A DNA stretch of 47,042 bases from an uncultured Clostridium sp. (GTDB taxonomy: Bacteria; Bacillota; Clostridia; Lachnospirales; Lachnospiraceae): NCBI GenBank assembly GCA_900540335.1, contig UQFC01000006.1, positions 1-47,042 of the forward strand, given 5' to 3'. Every line of letters begins with the position of its first letter. Position 1 is the stretch's first letter. The notes under the pieces were generated by a model. That model searched no databases. It saw nothing but the letters and a program-made list of their open reading frames with translations, and was not told the origin of the DNA. The position numbers were made by a program, and so were the translations under genes. Below, in pieces: positions 15,350 to 23,968 of this stretch.

Positions 15350-16597
15350 TTATCGGTAATTCTCCAGAATCGAGCGGCGAAGAAGATCCAGCGCCTTCAT
15401 CACTGCCTGCTCTCTGATTTTTGCCCGGTTTCCTTTAAACCGGTACTCTTCTACTTTCACTTTATCCTTCATGTAAGCCGCAATGTAGACAAGACCTACC
15501 GGCTTGTCCTCTGTGCCTCCATCCGGTCCTGCAATTCCTGTCACTGCCACACAGGCATCGCTGTCTGTGGCAAACACGCCGCCGGTTGCCATTTCTCTGG
15601 CTGTCTGCGGACTTACAGCTCCGTACTTTTTCAAAGTATTTTTGCTGACCTCAAGGTATTTTCTCTTTGCCTTGTTTGAATAGGTGATAAAGCCCTCCCT
15701 AAATACCTCTGAGGCGCCCGGCACATTCACCAGACGTCCCGCAAGAAGTCCGCCGGTGCAGGACTCTGCTGTTGTAACCGTCAGTTCATATTTGCGGAGA
15801 AGCTTTACTACCGCCTCCTCCAGAGTTTCCCGTTCCTTTACAGAATAGACGTAGTCGCCCAGCCGGCTTTTAATTTCCTTCACCACAGGCTTAACCAGCG
15901 CCTTTGCCTCATCCTCAGTCTTTGCCCGTGCAGTCACCCGCACAGCAACCTCTCCTGTTTTTGCATAGGTGGCAATGGTAGGATTGGTCTGGCTGCTGAT
16001 AAGATCCAGAAGCTTATCCTCCACCTGGCTCTCACCCATACCGCAGATCTTAACCAGCGCAGAACGGATCATCGCCGGCTGCTGCTTCTGCAGATAAGGA
16101 TAGACCTGCTCCTTAAACATGGGATACAGCTCTGCCGGCGGTCCCGGAAGAAGAATGGCTGTCTTGCCGTCCTTTTCCATAATCAGTCCCGGCGCCATAC
16201 CGTTGTGATTGTCCAGAACAAGAGCTCCCTCCGGCACCATCGCCTGCTTCCAGTTGTTATCCGGAATCTCTTTGTATATGTTGTTCTTGAAAAACTGCTC
16301 CAGATGCTCTCTTGTATGAGGATCCTCCACCAGTTTATATCCCATAACCTCAGCGCAGACTTCCTTTGTCAGGTCATCCTCCGTCGGTCCCAGTCCCCCG
16401 GTCAAAATCACCACATCAGACCGTCCCAGGGCTGTCTTTACAACCTCAGCCATCCGGTCATGGTTATCTCCCACTACAGACTGATGGTACAGAGAAAGTC
16501 CCAGAAGGGCGCACTGTTCCGCCAGATATTGTGTATTGGTATTGACAATGTTTCCCAAAAGCAGCTCTGTGCCTACGGATACCAGCTCTACGATCAT
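15350..16597 (-). CDS. cinA: CinA, competence/damage-inducible protein with nicotinamide-nucleotide amidase domain
   Basis: CinA joins an N-terminal molybdopterin-binding-like domain (ADP-ribose/NAD metabolite hydrolysis) to a C-terminal PncC amidase domain that recycles nicotinamide mononucleotide. The 415-residue protein starts MIVELVSVGTELLLGNIVNT, has TGGLGPTEDD in the first domain, and in the second has TTAESCTGGLLAGRL, GFITYSN, and VTGIAGPDGGT. The chosen ATG follows the pgsA stop by one base, and GAAGGGAAG upstream serves as ribosome site. A longer frame would overlap pgsA. cinA next to pgsA is a common order in Firmicutes. Confidence 0.96.
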   Translation of the reverse strand: MIVELVSVGTELLLGNIVNTNTQYLAEQCALLGLSLYHQSVVGDNHDRMAEVVKTALGRSDVVILTGGLGPTEDDLTKEVCAEVMGYKLVEDPHTREHLEQFFKNNIYKEIPDNNWKQAMVPEGALVLDNHNGMAPGLIMEKDGKTAILLPGPPAELYPMFKEQVYPYLQKQQPAMIRSALVKICGMGESQVEDKLLDLISSQTNPTIATYAKTGEVAVRVTARAKTEDEAKALVKPVVKEIKSRLGDYVYSVKERETLEEAVVKLLRKYELTVTTAESCTGGLLAGRLVNVPGASEVFREGFITYSNKAKRKYLEVSKNTLKKYGAVSPQTAREMATGGVFATDSDACVAVTGIAGPDGGTEDKPVGLVYIAAYMKDKVKVEEYRFKGNRAKIREQAVMKALDLLRRSILENYR

Positions 16598-16598
16598 G

Positions 16599-17141
16599 TT
16601 ACATCTTCCCTTCTGTAAGAACTTTGTGATTTTTTGCAATATAATCCACCAGTGAAATAATGGTGAGAATCAGGGCTGCCCAGGTACAAATCAGAGTGAC
16701 CACAGACAGGGCCTCAAAATTCAGAATCATCAAAACTACCGCAATCATCTGAAATGTGGTTTTAAATTTGCCCCAGTAGCTGGCTGCAATCACAATTCCC
16801 TGCTCTGCTGCCACCAGGCGGAAGCCGCTGATAATAAACTCACGGCTTACAATGATAATAACCATCCAGGCCGGAAGCTGTCCCAGCTGAATCAGGCAGA
16901 TCAGCGCGGAGCATACTAAAAGCTTGTCTGCCAGGGGATCCATAAATTTTCCAAAGTTTGTTACCAGATTGTATTTACGGGCGATCTTGCCGTCCAGCAT
17001 GTCTGTCAGACTGGCAATAATAAAAATCGCTGCAGCCACATAACGGAAGGTCTGGTTTGCACCATTTTCTATCATCAGGCTTACTACAAAAAACGGAATC
17101 AAAATCACACGGAGAACCGTCAGCTTATTTGGTAAATTCAT
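16599..17141 (-). CDS. pgsA: CDP-diacylglycerol-glycerol-3-phosphate 3-phosphatidyltransferase
   Basis: PgsA makes phosphatidylglycerophosphate, the first step to phosphatidylglycerol and cardiolipin, in the cell membrane. The CDP-alcohol phosphotransferase motif is complete: DMLDGKIARKYNLVTNFGKF continuing to MDPLADK, with its three Asp and one Gly. Several membrane segments are visible (about 7-24, 28-46, 83-102 and 120-165). The start MNLPNKLTVLR fits the family and has GGGGAGG 6 bases upstream. The gene overlaps the end of rimO by 17 bases, so translation is likely coupled. Confidence 0.96.
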   Translation of the reverse strand: MNLPNKLTVLRVILIPFFVVSLMIENGANQTFRYVAAAIFIIASLTDMLDGKIARKYNLVTNFGKFMDPLADKLLVCSALICLIQLGQLPAWMVIIIVSREFIISGFRLVAAEQGIVIAASYWGKFKTTFQMIAVVLMILNFEALSVVTLICTWAALILTIISLVDYIAKNHKVLTEGKM

Positions 17142-18465
17142 CGTACACCTCCCCAATCAGGTCATATTCAGAAGCACCGGTTACTTTAACCCGGACAAAA
17201 TCACCGGACATAAAAAGCTCACCGCTGTTCACAAAAATGTATCCGTCCACATTAGGCGCATCCATATAGGTACGTCCCACATAGGCCGCTTCATCAGCTA
17301 CCTTGCCCTCAATCATCACATCCAGAATACGCCCCACCATGGACTCTGATTTCTCAAAGGCAATCTCCTGCTGCAGCTCCATAATCTCGTCCCGGCGTTC
17401 TTCTTTTGTCTCCTCCGGAATCTGATCCGCAAATCCGGCTGCAGGCGTGTCCTCCTCTGCCGAGTAGGCAAATACTCCCAGACGCTCAAATTCCATCTCA
17501 TCCACAAACGCCAGCACCTCCTGGTGATCCTCCTCGGTCTCACCCGGGAATCCGGCAATCATAGTGGTACGCAGTGCAATATCAGGAATCTCCCTGCGCA
17601 GCCGTCCAATCATCTCCCGAAGCTGTGCCTGGGTGGTTCTGCGTCCCATCCGTTTTAAAATCCGATCGCTGGCATGCTGAATCGGAATATCTAGGTAATG
17701 GCAGACCTTTTCCTCTGTCCGGATGGCTTCAATCAGCTCGTCCGTAATCTCCTCCGGATAGCAGTATTGGATCCGGATCCAGTAGATACCGGAAATCTGG
17801 GCCAGACGGTGCAGCAGCTCCGGAAGCATCTTTTTCCCGTAAAGATCCACTCCGTAAAGAGTTGTTTCCTGGGCAACAAGAATCAGCTCCCGTACCCCCT
17901 GCTCTGCCAGCTGCTCCGCTTCCTTTACCAGGCGTTCCATGGGTACGCTCCGGTAGCTGCCTCTCAGACTGGGAATAATGCAGTAGGTGCAGTGCTTGTC
18001 ACAGCCCTCCGCAATCTTTAAGAATGCAAAATGACCGCCTGTGGTAATCATCCGCCCTGCCTCTGTCTGAGGCAGACAGTTCAAATCATGGAAGCAGGAA
18101 ACTCTCTCCTCTCCTCCCAGAACACGCTTTAAAACATTGGAGATCTCATCATAAGTGGAGGTTCCTAAAATTCCGTCTACCTCAGGAATCTCCTCCAGAA
18201 TCTCCTGCTGATACCTCTGGGCCATGCAGCCGGTTACAATCAGGGCCTTGCAGGTCCCCGCTTTTTTCAGCTCCGCCATCTCCAGAATGGTATTGACGCT
18301 TTCCTCCTTTGCATCATTGATGAAGCAGCAGGTATTGATCACAATAATATCTGCCTCCTGCTCATCGTCTGTAAAGGTATATCCGTCCCGGTTCAAAAGC
18401 CCCAGCATCATCTCTGTATCTACCAGATTCTTGTCACATCCCAGTGACACACACAATATTTTCAT
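17125..18465 (-). CDS. rimO: ribosomal protein S12 methylthiotransferase RimO
   Basis: RimO is a radical-SAM enzyme that adds a methylthio group to an Asp of ribosomal protein S12. The 446-residue protein begins MKILCVSLGCDKNLVDTEMM. The N-terminal UPF0004 domain has cysteines at 10 and 46 and a third in VTGCMAQRY, binding one iron-sulfur cluster. The radical-SAM cluster is CDKHCTYC, after EG. A TRAM domain closes the protein (VADEAAYVGRT to FVRVKVTGASEYDLIGE). The DKNLVD and KHCTYC forms favour RimO over MiaB. Confidence 0.96.
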   Translation of the reverse strand: MKILCVSLGCDKNLVDTEMMLGLLNRDGYTFTDDEQEADIIVINTCCFINDAKEESVNTILEMAELKKAGTCKALIVTGCMAQRYQQEILEEIPEVDGILGTSTYDEISNVLKRVLGGEERVSCFHDLNCLPQTEAGRMITTGGHFAFLKIAEGCDKHCTYCIIPSLRGSYRSVPMERLVKEAEQLAEQGVRELILVAQETTLYGVDLYGKKMLPELLHRLAQISGIYWIRIQYCYPEEITDELIEAIRTEEKVCHYLDIPIQHASDRILKRMGRRTTQAQLREMIGRLRREIPDIALRTTMIAGFPGETEEDHQEVLAFVDEMEFERLGVFAYSAEEDTPAAGFADQIPEETKEERRDEIMELQQEIAFEKSESMVGRILDVMIEGKVADEAAYVGRTYMDAPNVDGYIFVNSGELFMSGDFVRVKVTGASEYDLIGEVYDEFTK

Positions 18466-18485
18466 AGAAATCTCCCGCTGTTATG

Positions 18486-18511
18486 GAAAAGAGCCGTTCA
18501 GTGCCGGCTCT
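18486..18511 (-). terminator. weak intrinsic terminator between rpoZ and rimO
   Basis: On the minus strand AGAGCCG-GCACTGAA-CGGCTCT gives a 7-bp stem followed by four T. It lies in the 73-base gap between the two genes. It is probably partial, since rimO has no obvious promoter of its own, and may simply reduce downstream expression. Confidence 0.45.
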
Positions 18512-18538
18512 GTCCTTCTCTTGCTGTAATATATGCTC

Positions 18539-18862
18539 CTATGCGTTTTCCTCTGCGTCTGCAGCTTCTGCGGCTTCAGAAGAAAGCTCTGCCTCCCCGG
18601 CAGCATTTTCCTTCTCCTCATCCTCTTCGCCGTCATCGCCTACAATTTTAACCTTGCCCATGTAAAGCTCCTGAACTGCAACGGAAAGCGGCTTTTTGCC
18701 CGGGCCTGCCGGAACCATCGGCTCCTCGCCTGCAATAATCTGTCTTGCTCTCTTTGCAGTTGCCAGAACGATAGAATACCGGCTCTGTACTACCGGCTGC
18801 TCTCCCGGCTCTACCTCGCTGTTTACTACATTAATTAAATCCGTATAGGATGGACGTAACAT
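18539..18862 (-). CDS. rpoZ: RNA polymerase omega subunit
   Basis: Omega helps assemble RNA polymerase by chaperoning the beta' subunit. The 107-residue protein begins MLRPSYTDLINVVNSEVEPG and contains SRYSIVLATAKRARQII, the omega signature, then KPLSVAVQELYMGKV. The last 33 residues are an acidic Glu/Ala tail not needed for the fold. It follows gmk by 30 bases, the gmk-rpoZ order seen across Firmicutes. Confidence 0.95.
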   Translation of the reverse strand: MLRPSYTDLINVVNSEVEPGEQPVVQSRYSIVLATAKRARQIIAGEEPMVPAGPGKKPLSVAVQELYMGKVKIVGDDGEEDEEKENAAGEAELSSEAAEAADAEENA

Positions 18863-18892
18863 ATGAATCTCCTTTCAGGGTTAAATTTATTC

Positions 18893-19516
18893 TCAAAGCT
18901 GTTTCAGCTCTGTTTTCATCTCTTCAATAAAATCCAGGTTTTCACTGACCTTCTCATGCTGAGACTGAATCAGCTGATGCATCTGCTCCACGCAGGTTTC
19001 CAGGTTATCATTGACCAGAATGTAATCATACTGGTCCATATACATGGCCTCCTGGGAAGCCCGTTTCAGACGTTCCCGGATCACCTCCTCGGTCTCCGTT
19101 CCCCGGCCCCGCAGACGCTCCTCCAGCACTTCCGCTGAAGGCGGTGTTACAAACAACAGCAGCGTATCCGGAAATTTCTTTTTCACCTCCAGGGCTCCCT
19201 GGATCTCGATTTCCAGAATCACATCGCGGCCTGCAGCCATCTGCTCCTCCACATAGGATCTGGGAGTACCGTAATAATTTCCCACATAGCAGGCGTGCTC
19301 AATCAGAGCATCCTCTGCAATCATGTTCTGAAATTCCTCCACAGTCAGGAAAAAGTATTCTCTGCCGTGTTCCTCCCCTTCCCGGGGTTTTCTTGTCGTG
19401 GCTGAAATAGAGAGAGCATACTGATCCTGATGCTGATTTAAAAGCTCCTTCATCAGCGTACCCTTTCCTGCTCCGGAAAAGCCGGAAACCACTGCCAAAA
19501 TTCCTTTTTTATTCAT
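18893..19516 (-). CDS. gmk: guanylate kinase
   Basis: Gmk phosphorylates GMP to GDP. The P-loop is FSGAGKGTLMKELL near the N-terminus. GMP-site motifs are SISATTRKPREGE and DYFF-like REYFFLTVEEF, followed by GNYYGTPRSYVEE and VILEIEIQGALEVKKKFPD. The 207-residue length is normal. I start at MNKKGIL, with AGGAG 10 bases upstream. A longer frame would add 14 untypical residues. It follows yicC by 34 bases, leaving no room for the small remA/DUF370 gene often found here. Confidence 0.97.
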   Translation of the reverse strand: MNKKGILAVVSGFSGAGKGTLMKELLNQHQDQYALSISATTRKPREGEEHGREYFFLTVEEFQNMIAEDALIEHACYVGNYYGTPRSYVEEQMAAGRDVILEIEIQGALEVKKKFPDTLLLFVTPPSAEVLEERLRGRGTETEEVIRERLKRASQEAMYMDQYDYILVNDNLETCVEQMHQLIQSQHEKVSENLDFIEEMKTELKQL

Positions 19517-19550
19517 GATGTCTCTGCTCCTGTCCGGCAGTCCGACTGCC

Positions 19551-20429
19551 TTACTCAATATTCTGAATCTGTTCTCTCACTTTTTCAATCTCCGTCTTCA
19601 GCGCAATGGCCCGATCAGAAATCTCCAGATTCGTGGACTTGGAAAGAGTGGTATTCGCCTCCCGGTTCATCTCCTGGGCAATGAAATCCAGCTTTCTTCC
19701 CACGCTGCCTCCCTGCTCCAGTTCTTTCCTGGTGGCATCAATATGACTGCGCAGGCGAACCATCTCCTCATCTACGCAAATCTTGTCTGCAAATACCGTT
19801 ACCTCTGCAGCAATTCTGTTCTCATCAATGGAGGAATTCTTTAAAAATTCCTGAACCCGATCCTCCAGACGCTGGCGGTATTCCGCCACAATCGAGGGCG
19901 CACGTTCAACGATAAAATCTACCAGCTCAGCCATATAATCCAGCTTGCCCAGCAGATCCTCCTTCAGTCTTTCACCCTCCTGCTTTCTTGATTCCACAAA
20001 CTGCTTTGCCGCTTCTTCCATGGCCTGGGAAAGAATCTTCCACATCTGATCCTCATCCTCAGGCTCCTCCTCCATAGACAGAACCTCAGGCATCCTGGCC
20101 AGTCTGGAGGCGGTCAAATCGTCCGGAATTCCGAACTGCTCGCTCATCTGCCGGCAGTACCTGACATATTCCGCCGCAAGGACTCCGTTATATTTCAGGC
20201 AAAGCTTCTCTTCTGTATAATCCTCATAATTGATAAAGACATCTACCTTGCCCCGCTGAATATAGGTTTTCAGAAGGTTCCTGATGGCCGCCTCAAAATA
20301 GTTGAATTTTTTAGGCATCCTGATGCTTAAATCAAGATACCGGTGGTTTACGGCTTTCATCTCCACGGTTATTTTATATTCGGCGGTAACGATCTCGCAC
20401 CGGCCAAACCCTGTCATACTCTTTATCAT
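19551..20429 (-). CDS. YicC/YloC family endoribonuclease
   Basis: YicC proteins are RNA endonucleases linked to small-RNA decay. The 292-residue protein starts MIKSMTGFGR, the family hallmark, then VEMKAVNHRYLDLSIRMP. The C-terminal DUF1732 part has the Glu-rich VDEEMVRLRSHIDATRKELE and RKLDFIAQEMNREANTTLSK. AAAGGAG lies 11 bases before the chosen ATG. A longer frame begins inside the promoter region and can be ruled out. It is the first gene of a leftward operon through gmk, rpoZ and onward. Confidence 0.95.
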   Translation of the reverse strand: MIKSMTGFGRCEIVTAEYKITVEMKAVNHRYLDLSIRMPKKFNYFEAAIRNLLKTYIQRGKVDVFINYEDYTEEKLCLKYNGVLAAEYVRYCRQMSEQFGIPDDLTASRLARMPEVLSMEEEPEDEDQMWKILSQAMEEAAKQFVESRKQEGERLKEDLLGKLDYMAELVDFIVERAPSIVAEYRQRLEDRVQEFLKNSSIDENRIAAEVTVFADKICVDEEMVRLRSHIDATRKELEQGGSVGRKLDFIAQEMNREANTTLSKSTNLEISDRAIALKTEIEKVREQIQNIE

Positions 20430-20462
20430 CTGACATTTTGCTCCTTTGCCATAGTTGGTATT

Positions 20463-20491
20463 ATTATAAGTCAAATAGAAAAACAAGTCAA
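20463..20491 (-). promoter_or_regulatory. sigma-A promoter of the yicC operon
   Basis: TTGACT (20486-20491) and TATAAT (20463-20468) are exactly 17 bases apart on the minus strand, a near-consensus promoter. Transcription begins near 20456, giving a leader of about 27 bases. Its -35 element lies one base from that of the opposing rqcH promoter. Confidence 0.8.
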
Positions 20492-20492
20492 C

Positions 20493-20521
20493 TTGAAAAT
20501 CCTCTTCCAATCCTGTATAAT
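20493..20521 (+). promoter_or_regulatory. sigma-A promoter of rqcH
   Basis: TTGAAA (20493-20498) and a perfect TATAAT (20516-20521) are 17 bases apart on the plus strand. Transcription would begin near 20528, giving a leader of about 110 bases with no clear terminator or riboswitch fold. Confidence 0.8.
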
Positions 20522-20638
20522 CGTAACAGTTCAGCCATACCTCGTCCTGCCGACTGCGGAAAACAGGAGCATCTGAAGCTTCCCATGGCTGAAGTGTTAT
20601 GTATTATCAGGAGAGACTTGGAAAGAAGGAGTTATCAT

Positions 20639-22384
20639 ATGGCATTCGATGGAATTGTAATCGCAAACCTGGCTCATGATATCAAATCACGGCTGGAAGG
20701 CGGAAAAATCAACAAAATCGCCCAGCCGGAAAAGGATGAGCTGTTATTTACCATAAAAAACAACCGGGAGACTTACCGCCTGTCTGTCTCAGCCAGCGCC
20801 AGCCTTCCTCTCATTTACTTTACAGATACCAACAAACCCAGCCCCCTGACTGCCCCCAACTTCTGTATGCTGCTGCGCAAGCACATCGGCACAGGAAGAA
20901 TTGTCAAGGTCAGCCAGCCGGGTCTGGAACGGATTCTGGAATTTGAAATTGAACACCTGGACGAACTGGGTGATCTCCGGAAAAAACGGCTGATTGTCGA
21001 GCTTATGGGCAAGCACAGCAATATTATTTTCTGCAAAGAGGACGGCACGATTTTAGACAGTATCAAGCACATTTCTGCCCAGGTCAGCTCGGTCCGCGAG
21101 GTTCTTCCGGGACGGATGTATTTTATCCCCCATACGGTTGACAAGGCAGATCCCCTGACCGTTACAGAGGAAGAATTTCAGGCTCTTCTGCGCTCCGCTC
21201 CCATGCCGGTCCAGAAAGCCCTTTATCAGAAGCTGACAGGCATCAGCCCCCTGATTGGAACAGAGCTCTGCCACCTGGCATCCATAGAAGGCGAACGGCC
21301 GGCCAGTGAGCTGTCAGAGAACGAGCTGACTCACTTATACCGCATGTTCTCCCTGATGATGGAGGATGTGAAGGAAGGGCGGTTTTTCCCGAATATTATT
21401 TATGAAAACGGAACCCCGGCAGAATTTGCATCGGTACCCTTGACCTGCTTTGAAGGCCCCGGATATGAATCAAAACCCGCATCCTCTGTCAGCAGTCTTC
21501 TGGAAACCTATTATGCAGAAAAAAGCGTGATTACCAGAATCCGTCAAAAGTCTGCAGACCTGCGCCGGATTGTCCAGACTGCCCTGGAGCGAAATTACAA
21601 AAAATACGATCTTCAGTTAAAGCAGCTGAAGGATACGGAAAAACGGGATCGGTACCGGATATATGGCGAGCTGTTAAATACCTACGGCTATGAGCTTTCC
21701 GGCGGAGAAAAGGAGCTTTCCTGTCTGGACTACTACAGCGGGAAAGAGGTAAAGATTCCTCTGGATCCCCAGCTCTCCGCTCAGGAAAATTCCCAGAAAT
21801 ATTACGCCCGCTACAACAAACTGAAGCGCACCTGTGAGGCTCTGGAATCCTTGACTGCAGAAACGAAGCAGGAAATTGATCATCTGGAATCCATCAGCGC
21901 AGCCCTTGATATTGCTGTCCGGGAGGAAGATCTGGTTCAGATCAAAGAAGAGCTGATGGAGTTCGGCTTTATTAAAAAGCGGCCCTTCGGTTCCAAAAAG
22001 CCGAAAATCACCAGCCGTCCCTACCACTACCGCTCTACTGACGGCTTTGATATCTATGTCGGAAAAAACAACTACCAGAATGAGGAGGTCACCTTTAAAA
22101 TTGCCAATGGCAATGACTGGTGGTTCCATGCCAAGGGAATTCCCGGCTCCCACGTTGTTGTCCGCACAGAAGGAAAAGAGCTTCCGGACCGGGTATTTGA
22201 GGAGGCCGGTGCTCTTGCTGCCTGGTACTCAAAGGGGCGCTCCAATGAAAAAGTAGAAATTGATTATATCCAGCGCAAGCATGTGAAAAAAGCAGCCGGA
22301 GGAGCTCCCGGATTTGTCATTTACCACACCAACTACTCTCTGATGGCTATTCCAAAGCTGGAACTTCCGGAAGCAGATTCCTGA
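20639..22384 (+). CDS. rqcH: NFACT family protein RqcH (Rqc2 homolog)
   Basis: RqcH binds stalled 50S subunits and adds C-terminal alanine tails that mark unfinished proteins for degradation. Older notes call the family fibronectin-binding protein A. The 581-residue protein begins MAFDGIVIANLAHDIKSRLE. The NFACT-N domain continues through NFCMLLRKHIGTGRI and LIVELMGKHSNIIF. A coiled-coil middle (about 320-450) is followed by the NFACT-R domain with SRPYHYRSTDGFDIYVGKNN, WWFHAKGIPGSHVVV and the DYIQRKHVKKAAGGAPGFV segment. GAAGGAG 8 bases before the ATG sets the start. It is a single-gene unit between a divergent promoter pair and a strong terminator. Confidence 0.95.
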   Translation: MAFDGIVIANLAHDIKSRLEGGKINKIAQPEKDELLFTIKNNRETYRLSVSASASLPLIYFTDTNKPSPLTAPNFCMLLRKHIGTGRIVKVSQPGLERILEFEIEHLDELGDLRKKRLIVELMGKHSNIIFCKEDGTILDSIKHISAQVSSVREVLPGRMYFIPHTVDKADPLTVTEEEFQALLRSAPMPVQKALYQKLTGISPLIGTELCHLASIEGERPASELSENELTHLYRMFSLMMEDVKEGRFFPNIIYENGTPAEFASVPLTCFEGPGYESKPASSVSSLLETYYAEKSVITRIRQKSADLRRIVQTALERNYKKYDLQLKQLKDTEKRDRYRIYGELLNTYGYELSGGEKELSCLDYYSGKEVKIPLDPQLSAQENSQKYYARYNKLKRTCEALESLTAETKQEIDHLESISAALDIAVREEDLVQIKEELMEFGFIKKRPFGSKKPKITSRPYHYRSTDGFDIYVGKNNYQNEEVTFKIANGNDWWFHAKGIPGSHVVVRTEGKELPDRVFEEAGALAAWYSKGRSNEKVEIDYIQRKHVKKAAGGAPGFVIYHTNYSLMAIPKLELPEADS

Positions 22385-22403
22385 CTGGACTGTTACGAAT
22401 TTG

Positions 22404-22450
22404 AAAAGGAGTACCGCTCAATCCATGAACGATTGAGCTGTACTCCTTTT
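22404..22450. terminator. strong bidirectional terminator between rqcH and serS
   Basis: A long hairpin pairs AAAAGGAGTAC, then GCTCAATC, across the loop CATGAAC with GATTGAGC, then GTACTCCTTTTT, with one small mismatch. It has runs of A before and T after the stem, so it can stop transcription of rqcH from the left and serS from the right. Confidence 0.9.
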
Positions 22451-22525
22451 TAGAAGCTTTTTTAATTTTGCGAGCTTGAGAAGAATTTTTCTGCCGGTTC
22501 TCCCGCCGGCCTGAATCGTTATATT

Positions 22526-23818
22526 TTATTTGTGCTTCGGCACCATAACCTCCATGCCGCCCATATAAGGCTGCAGAACCTTCGGAATCTTTACAGAGCC
22601 GTCGGCCTGAAGATTGTTCTCCAGGAAGGCAATCAGCATACGAGGCGGAGCCACAACCGTATTGTTCAGAGTATGGGCAAAATATTTGTTCTTGTCCTTA
22701 TCCTCCACACGGATCTTTAAGCGGCGTGCCTGCGCATCTCCCAGATTGGAACAGGAACCAACCTCAAAATACTTCTTCTGACGGGGAGACCATGCCTCAA
22801 CGTCACAGGATTTTACCTTCAGATCTGCCAGATCTCCGGAGCAGCATTCCAGAGTACGAACCGGAATATCCAGAGAACGGAATAAATCTACGGTATTCTG
22901 CCACAGCTTATCGTACCACATGGGAGATTCCTCCGGACGGCATACCACGATCATCTCCTGCTTCTCAAACTGATGGATCCGGTAAACACCGCGCTCCTCA
23001 ATACCGTGAGCGCCCTTTTCCTTACGGAAGCAGGGAGAATAGCTGGTCAGAGTTTTGGGAAGCTGATCCTCCGGAGTAATGGTATCAATAAACTTACCGA
23101 TCATGGAGTGCTCACTGGTTCCGATCAGATACAGATCCTCGCCTTCAATTTTGTACATCATCGCATCCATCTCTGCAAAGGACATAACACCGGTTACTAC
23201 ATTGCTGCGGATCATAAAGGGCGGAACACAGTAGGTGAAGCCCCGGTCAATCATAAAGTCACGGGCATAGGAGATTACGGAGGAATGCAGTCTTGCAATA
23301 TCGCCCATGAGATAATAGAAGCCGTTTCCGGCTACCTTTCCTGCAGCATCCAGATCAATGCCGTCAAAGGTCTTCATAATATCGGTGTGATAAGGAATCT
23401 CAAAATCAGGAACTGCCGGCTCGCCGAACTTTTCAATCTCTACGTTCTCGCTGTCATCTTTTCCAATGGGAACACTGGGATCGATGATATTGGGAATTGT
23501 CATCATGATCTTTAAAATCCGCTCGTTATACTGGTTTTCCAGAGCTTCCAGCTCAGCCAGACGGCTTGCATTGGCAGCAACCTGTGCCTTTACAGCCTCT
23601 GCCTCTTCCTTTTTGCCCTGTCCCATCAGCTGGCCGATCTGCTTGGACAGCTTGTTTCTCTGAGCGCGGATCTCATCGCCCTCTGCCTTTGCCGTGCGGT
23701 TCTTGGCATCCAGCTCAATCACTTCGTCTACCAGGGGCAGCTTATCGAACTGAAATTTATTCTCAATATTCTTCTTCACAACGTCCGGATTTTCACGGAC
23801 AAACTTTAAATCTAACAT
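22526..23818 (-). CDS. serS: seryl-tRNA synthetase
   Basis: SerRS charges tRNA-Ser. The 430-residue protein begins MLDLKFVRENPDVVKKNIENK. A long N-terminal coiled coil (about 25-105) binds the tRNA variable arm. The class II core shows motif 2 as PCFRKEKGAHGIEERGVYRIHQF, EKQEMIVV, and motif 3 as NNTVVAPPRMLIAFLEN. Two cysteines in LECCSGDLADLK are normal for the family. AGGAGG lies 5 bases before the ATG. No T-box is present upstream. A very short frame with its own ribosome site precedes the gene. Confidence 0.97.
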   Translation of the reverse strand: MLDLKFVRENPDVVKKNIENKFQFDKLPLVDEVIELDAKNRTAKAEGDEIRAQRNKLSKQIGQLMGQGKKEEAEAVKAQVAANASRLAELEALENQYNERILKIMMTIPNIIDPSVPIGKDDSENVEIEKFGEPAVPDFEIPYHTDIMKTFDGIDLDAAGKVAGNGFYYLMGDIARLHSSVISYARDFMIDRGFTYCVPPFMIRSNVVTGVMSFAEMDAMMYKIEGEDLYLIGTSEHSMIGKFIDTITPEDQLPKTLTSYSPCFRKEKGAHGIEERGVYRIHQFEKQEMIVVCRPEESPMWYDKLWQNTVDLFRSLDIPVRTLECCSGDLADLKVKSCDVEAWSPRQKKYFEVGSCSNLGDAQARRLKIRVEDKDKNKYFAHTLNNTVVAPPRMLIAFLENNLQADGSVKIPKVLQPYMGGMEVMVPKHK

Positions 23819-23903
23819 GGTTTCCTCCTGTATTCACTCATGAAAACCGGCCTTTTCCTGCCGTTTCCATATATTCCTCCTTATCATACTACACTTTTCC
23901 AAG

Positions 23904-23953
23904 AAAAAAAAGCCCCCTTGCCGAATTTCAGACAACAGTTCGGCCAGAGGACT
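23904..23953 (-). terminator. intrinsic terminator after the ECF S-component gene
   Basis: On the minus strand GGCCGAA pairs with TTCGGC across a 13-base loop. Further pairing between GTCCTC and GGGGGC lies below it, and eight T follow. It separates the transporter gene from serS. Confidence 0.75.
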
Positions 23954-23968
23954 TTTTAAGGAAACGTT

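Noticed and set aside
23883..23911. Possible serS promoter with TATGAT
   Set aside because: The -10 is good, but the bases 17-18 upstream are only a run of T from the preceding terminator, so no -35 can be called.
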